From Paracoccus denitrificans (lineage in GTDB: Bacteria; Pseudomonadota; Alphaproteobacteria; Rhodobacterales; Rhodobacteraceae): a stretch of DNA of 64,000 nt. Both the position numbers and the translations under genes were made by a program. A model generated the notes under the pieces. It was given only the letters and a program-made list of their open reading frames with translations. It ran no database searches and had not been told where the DNA came from. Below, piece by piece: positions 56,917 through 64,000 of the stretch; the first letter of the stretch is position 1, and each line of letters opens with the position of its first letter. Location of the stretch: NCBI RefSeq assembly GCF_900100045.1, contig NZ_FNEA01000019.1, positions 43,634 through 107,633 of the forward strand, in the 5' to 3' direction.

Positions 56917-59211
56917 ATGACCATTGCGATTATCGGCAACCAGTCGTTGATGCCGCGCGCCTTTCGACTGGGCCTGAATCAATGGTCCCGGACCGATGGC
57001 CGGGCAGGGTCTCCGACCTGGGCGGGGGCGGCGAACGCGGCGATCGTGCCGGCGGACGAGGATTTCGGAAGCTGCCTCGAGATCCTCAAGCAGGAGGCGG
57101 TGACGCAGGTCCGCTACATGCAGCGCACGCCGATCAATCCGGGCAGCTATCTGCGCATCTCGGCCAGGGTCAAGGCCATCGCGGGCAACCTGCCGCAGGT
57201 GCGCATCGCCGCCTTCGCCGGCAATGCCGCCGGCAACAACGTGGCGGGCGTGCCGCAGACCGGGCCTTCGGTCACGCTGCCAGGCTACGGCCAGGTGGTC
57301 GAGGTGGCGGCCATCGTCGGCACCGGCCGGCGCGAGGGCGTGGATATGCCCTGGGGGCGCAATGCGACCTTCGGCCATTTCGGCCTGGACCTGACCGGCG
57401 ACAACAACGGCTCGATCCGCATCGAGAGCATCGTGATCGAGGACGTGACCGCCGCCTTCGTCCCGGGGATGCTGGATTGGGTCGACGTGCGCGATTTCGG
57501 CGCCATCGGGGACGGGACGGCCAATGACCGCGGCGCCTTCGTCGCCGCCGACCAGGCCGCTGCCGGTCGTCAGGTGCTGGTGCCCGAGGGCAGCTATTTC
57601 ATCGGTTCGGACCTGAGCATGTCCTCGCCCATGCGCTTCGTCGGCACGCTGAGCATGCCGCGCACGGCGCGGCTGGCGCTGACGCGCAGCTTCGACTTTC
57701 CGACCTATGCCGCCGCCTTCGGCGACGAGACCGAGGGGATGAAGCGCGCGTTGCAGGCGCTTCTGGGCTTTACCGACCATTCGGTGCTGGATCTGTGCGG
57801 CCGCAACGTGCATCTGTCCGAGCCGATCACCATCGCCGACGCGGTGCCGGGCATGACCAGCTTTGCCAACCGCCGGGTGATCGCCAACGGCCAGATCAGC
57901 ATCGTGCCCGGCGCGGCCTGGGACAGCCGGGTGGTGACCTCGACCGCGACCTATAACCCGGCGCAGTCGCAGGTGCTTTCCGCCGTCGGCAACATCGCCA
58001 ATATCGAGGTCGGCGCGCGCGTGACCGGCAACGGCGTCGGGCGCGAAGTCTATGTCATGGCCAAGAACGTGGCGGCCGGCACGCTGACGCTGTCGCTGCC
58101 GCTTTACGGGGGCGCGGGGACGCGCAGCTACAGCTTTACCCGTTATCGCTATGCCGTCGACTTCTCCGGCATGGAGCATCTGAGCCGCTTCAATTTCGAC
58201 GATGTCGAGTTCCTGCTGGAGGGCAATGCCAGCGGCGTCATGCTGGCCAAGACCGGCAACATGAACTGTTTCCGCGACTGCTATTTCACCCGGCCCAGGG
58301 ATCGCGGCATCACCTCGATCGGCACGGCCTGCCAGGGCATGCTGGTGGACCGCTGCGAGTTCCTGTCGAACGAGATGGGCGATCTGGCGCAGAACCGCAC
58401 GACCGTCGCGCTGAACGTCAACAACAACGACAGCAAGATCCGCCACAGCCGCTTTATCCGCTTCGCGCATTTCGCGGTGATGAACGGCGGCGGCCACATG
58501 ATCGAGGGCAACCACTGGTTCCAGGGCGACAATGCCCAGAACGGCGTGCGCTTCGGCGGGCTGGTGCTGACCCAGACCAATGTGCAGGCGACCGTCACCG
58601 GGAACTATGTCGACAATTGCTCGATCGAATGGACCAACGAGCACGATCCCCATCCGAATTTCGACGGCGAGGAATATTCCTTCGGTGGGCTGACGATCAC
58701 CGGCAACACCTTCCTGGCCTCGAATACGACGCCGGGCTTCAACTGGCTGGTGGTCAAGCCCTATGGCAACGGGCATTTCCTGCACGGCCTGGCGGTGATG
58801 GGCAATGTGTTCAAGTCGCTGTTCAACAAGATCACCCGCATCGACCGGGTGGACACCACTTTCGCCGACCTGAACTATCAGCGCATGCGCAACATCCAGT
58901 TCCAGGGCAACATGTTCAACGGTGTGAACATCTTTGTCGCCAATCCGATCGATATCACCCACAGCCAGGCCACGGCCTCGAACCGCTGGCTGATCACGGT
59001 GGACAAGGCGCTGCCTTTCAACGGCTGGGTGCGCAATGTCGAATCCGTGGTCGCCACCAGCGCCATCACCAATGCCGCCAATGCCCGCATCTCCGAGATG
59101 CCCTGGGTGCAGACGCAGCTGGTGGCGAACCAGCGCCAGATCGCGGTGAACTGGAATACGGCGGCGCGCGGCTCGGTCAGCATCCGGGCGCGGATGGACA
59201 ACCCGGACTGA
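56917..59211 (+). CDS. Spike-like right-handed beta-helix protein (pectate-lyase/GH28-related; candidate GTA head spike)
   Basis: This 764-residue protein has no signal peptide. Residues 1-185 form an N-terminal beta domain opening MTIAIIGNQSLMPRAFRLGL. At about 187-208 begins a pectate-lyase-3/GH28-type helix (DWVDVRDFGAIGDGTANDR), followed by many short Asn/Gly-rich coils typical of tail spikes. This layout is like the GhsB head-spike family of Rhodobacterales gene transfer agents, which bind capsule. The resemblance is from memory of the family and not from a search. A perfect CtrA box lies upstream, and CtrA controls gene transfer agents. GAGGGAG precedes the ATG. An alternative is a cytoplasmic or released polysaccharide-degrading enzyme. 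Confidence 0.7.
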   Translation: MTIAIIGNQSLMPRAFRLGLNQWSRTDGRAGSPTWAGAANAAIVPADEDFGSCLEILKQEAVTQVRYMQRTPINPGSYLRISARVKAIAGNLPQVRIAAFAGNAAGNNVAGVPQTGPSVTLPGYGQVVEVAAIVGTGRREGVDMPWGRNATFGHFGLDLTGDNNGSIRIESIVIEDVTAAFVPGMLDWVDVRDFGAIGDGTANDRGAFVAADQAAAGRQVLVPEGSYFIGSDLSMSSPMRFVGTLSMPRTARLALTRSFDFPTYAAAFGDETEGMKRALQALLGFTDHSVLDLCGRNVHLSEPITIADAVPGMTSFANRRVIANGQISIVPGAAWDSRVVTSTATYNPAQSQVLSAVGNIANIEVGARVTGNGVGREVYVMAKNVAAGTLTLSLPLYGGAGTRSYSFTRYRYAVDFSGMEHLSRFNFDDVEFLLEGNASGVMLAKTGNMNCFRDCYFTRPRDRGITSIGTACQGMLVDRCEFLSNEMGDLAQNRTTVALNVNNNDSKIRHSRFIRFAHFAVMNGGGHMIEGNHWFQGDNAQNGVRFGGLVLTQTNVQATVTGNYVDNCSIEWTNEHDPHPNFDGEEYSFGGLTITGNTFLASNTTPGFNWLVVKPYGNGHFLHGLAVMGNVFKSLFNKITRIDRVDTTFADLNYQRMRNIQFQGNMFNGVNIFVANPIDITHSQATASNRWLITVDKALPFNGWVRNVESVVATSAITNAANARISEMPWVQTQLVANQRQIAVNWNTAARGSVSIRARMDNPD

Positions 59212-59247
59212 GGCAGGATTGCCGGCTTTCCTGCGGCCCTCGGCGGA

Positions 59248-59733
59248 TCACTCCGCCGGGGGTTTCAGCATGTCCGACGCCGTCAGCTTGAACGCCTGGC
59301 CGAATCCGGCATTGAGCAGGCCCGAGACCGGCTCGATCCGCCAGAAGCGGAAATCCGGCAGGTCCAGATAGACCTTGGCCTTGGGATCGCGTTCCAGCCA
59401 GCGGGCGCGGCGGTTCTCGTCCGGCTCGGCCGGGACGGCACGGCCCAGGATCGACAGGCGGGCATGGGTCATGGCGTCGCCCTTGGCGGCCTCGGCGGCG
59501 ATCAGCAGCCCGGCGCGGGGGTCGACGGCCAGCGCGCGCGCATGGGCGGCAAGCCCCGCCAGCAGGGCAAGCGGCACGCCGTCCGCATCGGTTTGCAGTG
59601 CGATGCGGGTTACCAGGGGCACGCCCGTCTCGGGGTCGAGCGTGCCGAGGCTGGCATGGCGCGCTGCCTCCAGCAATTGCCGGGCGAGGGCGCGGGCCTC
59701 GTCGGTGGTTTCGCGAATCGGGTCGATCTTCAT
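59248..59733 (-). CDS. Pyridoxamine-phosphate-oxidase-fold (split-barrel flavin/haem) protein
   Basis: This 161-residue protein has the PNPOx-like split-barrel fold, opening ALARQLLEAARHASLGTLDPETGVPLVTRIA, the start of HugZ/PdxH-type domains. The core continues with LLAGLAAHARALAVDPRAGL and ends in DFRFWRIEPVSGLLNAGFGQAF. Members bind FMN, F420 or haem, and HugZ-type proteins use haem iron. The family alone does not give a substrate. The ATG at 59733 (MKIDPIRE) is chosen because the longer frame adds unlike residues. It follows the opp genes on the same strand with a 57-nt gap and may be the last gene of that operon. Confidence 0.8.
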   Translation of the reverse strand: MKIDPIRETTDEARALARQLLEAARHASLGTLDPETGVPLVTRIALQTDADGVPLALLAGLAAHARALAVDPRAGLLIAAEAAKGDAMTHARLSILGRAVPAEPDENRRARWLERDPKAKVYLDLPDFRFWRIEPVSGLLNAGFGQAFKLTASDMLKPPAE

Positions 59734-59790
59734 GGCGCCATGCTGCGCCGGCCATGTCGCGGCCGGCAAGCGGGTTTTCAACGAAATCTG

Positions 59791-60804
59791 TCAGGCTTTG
59801 ATCGCCAGTTCCTCGGGGCGCAGCGCGCCGGGGAAATGGCAGGCGGTCAGATGCGCGCCGCTCCCTAGCGCCGGCCTTTCGCTGGCACAAAGGGCCTCGG
59901 CGCGCGGACAGCGGGTGCGGAAGACGCAACCCGAGGGCGGGCTCATCGGCGAGGGCAGCTCGCCCCGCAGCGGGATCATCCGCTTGTCGCGCTCAAGCTG
60001 GGGGTCGGGGATCGGCACGGCCGAAAGCAGCGCCTGCGTATAGGGATGGCGCGGCTCGGCGTAAAGCGCCTGCGATTCGGCCAGTTCCATCACCCGGCCA
60101 AGATACATCACCAGCACCCGGTCGCTGATATGCTTTACCACCGACAGGTCATGGGCGATGAAGATCAGCGCCAGGCCAAGATCGCGCTGCAACTCGTCCA
60201 GCAGGTTGATGACCTGCGCTTGGATCGAGACGTCCAGCGCCGAGACCGGCTCGTCGCAGATCACCAGCTTGGGCTGGACGATCAGCGCCCGGGCGATACC
60301 GATGCGCTGGCACTGGCCGCCGCTGAACTCGTGCGGATAGCGGTTGATCTGGTTCGGCAGCAGGCCGACGCGGTCCATCATGTCCTTGACCCGGACCTTG
60401 ACCTCGTCGCGGCCCAGGCCCTTGTGATGGGTGGTCAGCGGCTCGGCGATGATCTGGCCGACGGTCATGCGCGGGTTCAGGCTGGCCAGCGGGTCCTGGA
60501 ACACCATCTGGATCTGGCTGCGATATTTCAGCATCCTGCGCGCGGAAAGGCCGATCAGGTCGGTGCCGTCCTGCCAGATCGCCTGTCCCGTCGCCGGGAC
60601 AAGGCCGATCAGCGCCCGGGCAAGGGTCGATTTGCCCGAGCCGGATTCGCCGACGATGCCCAGCGTCTCGCCCGGCATCAGGGTGAAATCCACCCCGCCC
60701 ACGGCATGCAGCAGCCGCGGCCTGGCCCAAGGGAGCGCGCCTTGCGCGGGAAGCTGGAAGCTGACGCGCAGGTCGCGCGCCTGGATCAGCGGCTTGGCGG
60801 TCAT
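59791..60804 (-). CDS. oppF: Oligopeptide ABC transporter ATP-binding protein OppF-like
   Basis: This 337-residue ATPase of the peptide/nickel ABC importer family has Walker [10 protein letters not shown], the Q-loop in QMVFQDP, the ABC signature in HEFSGGQCQRIGIARAL, Walker B VICDEPVSALD, and an H-loop in FIAHDLSVV. The C-terminal oligopeptide-transporter domain has the Cys pattern of OppF/DppF (GCVFRTRCP). It pairs with the OppD-like ATPase to energise uptake. It overlaps that gene by 4 nt. Specificity (peptide, murein peptide or nickel) depends on the binding protein. Confidence 0.93.
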   Translation of the reverse strand: MTAKPLIQARDLRVSFQLPAQGALPWARPRLLHAVGGVDFTLMPGETLGIVGESGSGKSTLARALIGLVPATGQAIWQDGTDLIGLSARRMLKYRSQIQMVFQDPLASLNPRMTVGQIIAEPLTTHHKGLGRDEVKVRVKDMMDRVGLLPNQINRYPHEFSGGQCQRIGIARALIVQPKLVICDEPVSALDVSIQAQVINLLDELQRDLGLALIFIAHDLSVVKHISDRVLVMYLGRVMELAESQALYAEPRHPYTQALLSAVPIPDPQLERDKRMIPLRGELPSPMSPPSGCVFRTRCPRAEALCASERPALGSGAHLTACHFPGALRPEELAIKA

Positions 60805-61856
60805 GGCCGGGCCTCCTGGAGGACGCTTGCCGGCATCTCGTCCAGATCGGCGGCGGCGGGTTCGGGCAGGTCGGGCTGCGGCGCATGGCCGGCGCGCACC
60901 GTGGCAAGGCCGGCATGACAGGCGCGCTCGCGCCCCGGCGCAAAGGGGTCGAACGGCGGCATGGTTTCGCAAACCGGCATGACATAGGCGCAGCGCGGCG
61001 CAAAGGGGCAGCCGGGGGGCGGGTTGGTCATGTTGGGCGGGCTGCCGGGAATCGCGGCCAACTGCTCGCCCTGCTGGTCCAGTCGCGGGATCGCCGCCAG
61101 CAGACCCTGGGTATAGGGATGCGCGGGATCGGCAAAGACCGGCCCGACCGGCGCGCGCTCCATCACCCTGCCGCCATACATGACCATCACCCGTTCGCAA
61201 GCGCCCGCGACCACGCCCAGGTCATGGGTGATCAGGATCATCGCCATGCCGAATTCGCGGCGCAGATCGGCCAGCAGCTCCATGATCTGCGCCTGCACGG
61301 TCACGTCCAGCGCCGTGGTCGGCTCGTCCGCGATCAGCAGTTCGGGGCGGCAGAGCAGCGCCATGGCGATCATCACCCGCTGGCGCATCCCGCCGGAAAA
61401 CTCGTGCGGGTAAAGCCGGATGCGGCCCCGCGCATCGGGGATCTTCACGGCGTCGAGCATGCGCGCGGCCTCGGCCACCGCTTCGCGCTTGCCCATGCCC
61501 TTGTGCAGCATCAAGACCTCGGCCATCTGGTCCGAGACGCGCATATAGGAGTTCAGGCTGGTCATCGGGTCCTGGAACACCATGGCGATGCGGCGGGCGC
61601 GGATCCTGTTCAGCACCTTCGGGGTCGCGTTCAGGATCTCGGCCCCGTCGAAGCGGACCGAGCCCGCGGCGCGGCCGTTCCTGGCCAGCAGGCCCATGAC
61701 GGCAAAGGCAAGCTGCGACTTGCCCGAGCCCGACTCGCCGACGATGCCCAGCGTCTGGCCGCGTTCCACGTCCAGGTCGATGCCGTTCACGGCCGAGACC
61801 TCGCCGTCGGTGGTGGCGAAGCGCACGTTCAGGTCGCGGATTTCCAGCAGGGCCAT
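60801..61856 (-). CDS. oppD: Oligopeptide ABC transporter ATP-binding protein OppD-like
   Basis: This 351-residue ATPase has Walker [10 protein letters not shown], signature [17 protein letters not shown], Walker [12 protein letters not shown] and H-loop LITHDLGVV. It also has the C-terminal [15 protein letters not shown] motif that carries the extra Fe-S or disulfide Cys pattern of the family. The Cys-rich tail continues to about residue 350. It is translated in coupling with OppF (4-nt overlap) and lies 1 nt from oppC. Together they form the ATPase pair of the importer. Confidence 0.94.
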   Translation of the reverse strand: MALLEIRDLNVRFATTDGEVSAVNGIDLDVERGQTLGIVGESGSGKSQLAFAVMGLLARNGRAAGSVRFDGAEILNATPKVLNRIRARRIAMVFQDPMTSLNSYMRVSDQMAEVLMLHKGMGKREAVAEAARMLDAVKIPDARGRIRLYPHEFSGGMRQRVMIAMALLCRPELLIADEPTTALDVTVQAQIMELLADLRREFGMAMILITHDLGVVAGACERVMVMYGGRVMERAPVGPVFADPAHPYTQGLLAAIPRLDQQGEQLAAIPGSPPNMTNPPPGCPFAPRCAYVMPVCETMPPFDPFAPGRERACHAGLATVRAGHAPQPDLPEPAAADLDEMPASVLQEARP

Positions 61857-61857
61857 G

Positions 61858-62781
61858 TCAGCGATCCTTGGGGTCCAGCGCATCGCGCAGGCCGTCGCCG
61901 ACGAAGAAGAAGGCAAACAGCGTGATGCAGAAGAAGAACAGCGGAAAGGCCAGTTGCCACAAGGTGCCGTAGTTCATCGTCCCCGCGCCCTCGGAGATCA
62001 GCGCGCCCCATGAGGTCAGCGGTTCCTGCAAGCCGAGGCCGAGAAAGCTGATGAAGCTTTCCGACAGGATCATCAGCGGCACCAGCAGCGTCGCATAGAC
62101 CGCGACCACCCCCATCAGGTTCGGCACGATATGGCGCAGGATGATCCGCCATGCCGGCACGCCGGTGGCGCGGGCGGCCTCGATGAATTCGCGGTTCTTC
62201 AGGCTCAGGGTCTGGCCGCGCACGATGCGGGACATGTCGAGCCAGGAAATCAGGCCGATGCCCAGGAACAGCATCGACATCGAGCGGCCGAAGATGACCA
62301 GCAGCAGGATCAGCACGAACATGTAGGGGATCGACATCAGCACGTCGACCATGCGCATCATCACCGCATCGGTGCGTCCGCCGACATAGCCGGCCGTCGC
62401 GCCGTAAAGCGTGCCGACCACGACCGCGATGCCGGCGCCGATCAGCCCGACCATTAGGCTGACCTGCGTGCCCTGCACGGTGCGCGAGAACAGGTCGCGG
62501 CCCAGGTCGTCGGTGCCGAAGTAATGCCCGTTCTCCCAGCTTGGGGCGCCCAGCAGCGCGGCCTGGCCCATGATCGAGAAATCCATTTCTTCGTTCGACC
62601 ATGCGGCAAGCTGGCTGCCCAGCAGCGCGAACAGCCCGACCAGGATCAGCACCACCAGGCTGACCATGGCGGCCTTGTTGCGGCGAAAGCGGCGGCGGGC
62701 GTCGGCCCAGGGGCTGCGGCCCTTGACCTCGGGCTGGGCCAGGCGCGCGGCCAGCGATTGCATCTGACGGGCGTCGATCAT
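61858..62781 (-). CDS. oppC: Oligopeptide ABC transporter permease OppC-like
   Basis: This 307-residue permease has an N-terminal cytoplasmic helix, a first membrane helix (about 39-58), the HYFGTDDLGRDLFSRTV block and the BPD-transporter core, with the EAA-type loop EFIEAARATGVPAWRIILRHIVPN. The remaining helices end near residue 300. It pairs with OppB to form the membrane channel. The ATG at 62781 is 3 nt after the oppB stop. Confidence 0.95.
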   Translation of the reverse strand: MIDARQMQSLAARLAQPEVKGRSPWADARRRFRRNKAAMVSLVVLILVGLFALLGSQLAAWSNEEMDFSIMGQAALLGAPSWENGHYFGTDDLGRDLFSRTVQGTQVSLMVGLIGAGIAVVVGTLYGATAGYVGGRTDAVMMRMVDVLMSIPYMFVLILLLVIFGRSMSMLFLGIGLISWLDMSRIVRGQTLSLKNREFIEAARATGVPAWRIILRHIVPNLMGVVAVYATLLVPLMILSESFISFLGLGLQEPLTSWGALISEGAGTMNYGTLWQLAFPLFFFCITLFAFFFVGDGLRDALDPKDR

Positions 62782-62784
62782 GGC

Positions 62785-63702
62785 TCAATACCGGATCTTC
62801 GGGTCGATCCAGGCGTAGAGCACATCGACCACGAGGCTGAAAAGGATGGTCAGCGCACCGACGAGGATGGTGATCCCCATCATCACCGCATAGTCGCGGT
62901 TCAGCGCCGAATCGACGAAGCTGCGGCCGATGCCGCCGGTCGAGAAATACATGTCGATCACCACCGAGCCGGTGATCATGGTGACGAAGGCCGGGCCGAG
63001 ATAGCTGATGACCGGCAGCATGGCGGGCTTGAGCGCATGGCGCAGGATCACCGCGCGCTCGGGCAGGCCCTTGGCGCGGGCGGTGCGGATATGGTTCGAG
63101 CCCAGCACCTCCAGCATCGAGGACCGTGTGATGCGCGCGATCGAGGCCATGAAGCTGGTGGACAGCGCCACCACCGGCATGATCCAGTAGATCGGCCCGC
63201 CCCAGCCGCCGCCCGGCAGCCAGCCGAGCCACAGCGTGAAGACCAGCACCAGGATCGGCGCCATGACGAAGTTCGGCAGCACCTGCGCGCCGATCGAGAT
63301 GCCGACGGCGAGGTAGTCCATCCAGCTGTTCTGCCGGATCGCCGCCGCCACGCCCAGGGCCACGCCGACCGCCACCGCGACGACGAAGGCGACGCCGCCA
63401 TAGGTCAGCGTCACCGGAAAGCCGGCGGCGATGATCTGGTTCACCGAACGGTCGGGATAGACGAAGCTGGGGCCGAAATCGAAATGCGCCACGATCCCCC
63501 AGACATAGCCCGCGATCTGCCGCCACAGCGGCTCGTCCAGCCCGTATTTCGCGTTCAGGTTGGCCAGCACCTGCGGCGGCAGGGCGCGTTCCTGCGTGAA
63601 GGGGCCGCCGGGCGCGGCATGCATCAGCAGGAACGAGACGACGATCAGCAAAAGCAGCGTCGGAATGGCGACCGCAAGCCGCCGCAGCATGAAGCCGAAC
63701 AT
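62785..63702 (-). CDS. oppB: Oligopeptide ABC transporter permease OppB-like
   Basis: This 305-residue permease with about six helices has the usual N-terminus MFGFMLRRLAVAIPTLLLLI, a periplasmic loop with PPQVLANLNAKYGLDEPL, and the EAA-type loop NHIRTARAKGLPERAVILRHAL. It lies 66 nt from the oppA stop behind a hairpin, and 3 nt from oppC. It forms the channel for a peptide substrate. Confidence 0.95.
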   Translation of the reverse strand: MFGFMLRRLAVAIPTLLLLIVVSFLLMHAAPGGPFTQERALPPQVLANLNAKYGLDEPLWRQIAGYVWGIVAHFDFGPSFVYPDRSVNQIIAAGFPVTLTYGGVAFVVAVAVGVALGVAAAIRQNSWMDYLAVGISIGAQVLPNFVMAPILVLVFTLWLGWLPGGGWGGPIYWIMPVVALSTSFMASIARITRSSMLEVLGSNHIRTARAKGLPERAVILRHALKPAMLPVISYLGPAFVTMITGSVVIDMYFSTGGIGRSFVDSALNRDYAVMMGITILVGALTILFSLVVDVLYAWIDPKIRY

Positions 63703-63741
63703 GCGCAGGTTCCCAGGGGCAGGTGCCGGACAGGATCGGAA

Positions 63742-63761
63742 GGGCGGCGCACGGGCCGCCC
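63742..63761 (-). terminator. Hairpin between oppA and oppB
   Basis: GGGCGGC (63742-63748) pairs with GCCGCCC (63755-63761). It stands 7 nt after the oppA stop and before oppB. Such hairpins often leave the binding-protein mRNA more abundant than the rest. The following T stretch is short, so partial termination or 3'-end protection is likelier than a full stop. Confidence 0.55.
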
Positions 63762-63768
63762 CCGAGGC

Positions 63769-64000
63769 TTATTTCTGGATGCGGTAGATGTCCTTGGCAT
63801 ACCAGTCGTTCATCACGTTCTCGGTCGGCAGGCCCTTGATGTCGTCGCGGATCATGTCGACCTTGGAATATTGATAGACCGGGACCAGCGGCATGTCCTC
63901 GGCCAGGATCTTCTCGGCCGCGGTATATTGCGCGTTCGGGTCTTCCGAGGTCTTGGACTGATCCATCAGCCTGTCGAATTCCGGGTTGGAATACTTGCCG
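63769..64000 (-). CDS. oppA: Oligopeptide-binding protein OppA-like, C-terminal part
   Basis: Only the last 77 codons lie in the window; the rest is beyond its end. The visible part reads GKYSNPEFDRLMDQSKTSED, then AEKILAEDMPLVPVYQYS and ends DWYAKDIYRIQK, the typical C-terminus of family 5 solute-binding proteins such as OppA/MppA. It is the first gene of the opp operon, consistent with the periplasmic binding protein that fixes specificity. Confidence 0.9.
   Translation of the reverse strand, partial: GKYSNPEFDRLMDQSKTSEDPNAQYTAAEKILAEDMPLVPVYQYSKVDMIRDDIKGLPTENVMNDWYAKDIYRIQK

Overview
The window is GC-rich, densely coded alphaproteobacterial chromosome. It most resembles Rhodobacteraceae and probably Paracoccus. 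The grounds are an NDUFS4-type complex I subunit, a class I lysyl-tRNA synthetase, a short prolyl-tRNA synthetase, a fused MrpA-MrpB antiporter subunit, an opgGHC periplasmic-glucan operon and a CtrA-type promoter box. This is inferred from gene content; no marker such as 16S rRNA is present. I see 56 protein genes (two cut by the window edges), one tRNA, and no insertion sequence, prophage block or CRISPR array. No stretch longer than 300 bases lacks a gene.

Layout. 1-9.8 kb: a lipid A-type acyltransferase (partial), a drug/metabolite exporter, transketolase, a large glycosyltransferase with an HVRRGD motif, an NCS2 nucleobase permease, a CorC/HlyC CBS protein and XerD. 9.8-13.4 kb: two uncharacterised envelope proteins coupled to xerD, and a divergent aroK-aroB pair. 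13.4-19.6 kb: a complete, overlapping mrpAB-C-D-E-F-G Na+/H+ antiporter operon. 19.7-29.0 kb: a nine-gene polysaccharide locus. It runs gmd, a GDP-fucose-synthase-like gene, a ColD-like 3-dehydrase, an SGNH esterase, a GT61 glycosyltransferase, an acetyltransferase, then an AMP ligase, acyl carrier protein and PLP decarboxylase. Together these suggest GDP-colitose synthesis plus a carrier-protein-based modification.

29.2-42.3 kb: proS, an AI-2E/PerM permease, hda, ppk, ppx, a renal-type dipeptidase, small proteins, an orphan ParA, an I78 lipoprotein, uvrB, the complex I subunit and tRNA-Ser(UGA). 42.4-45.8 kb: a PepSY protein / response regulator / histidine kinase operon, divergent from a histidine-rich periplasmic protein across a symmetric operator-like sequence. 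46.0-50.9 kb: opgG-opgH-opgC. 50.9-56.8 kb: fhs-nadD-dacB, a TerB-like protein and lysS. 56.9-59.2 kb: a spike-like beta-helix protein behind a perfect TTAA-N7-TTAAC box. 59.2-64 kb: a flavin-binding-fold protein and the opp peptide ABC transporter.

Most operons are tightly coupled by 4-nt start/stop overlaps, and two convergent gene pairs overlap at their stop codons. The most interesting signals are the CtrA box before the spike-like gene, the four-half-site operator at 44.8 kb, the probable colitose and carrier-protein locus, a composite extragenic repeat at two loci, and a structured spacer after ppx.
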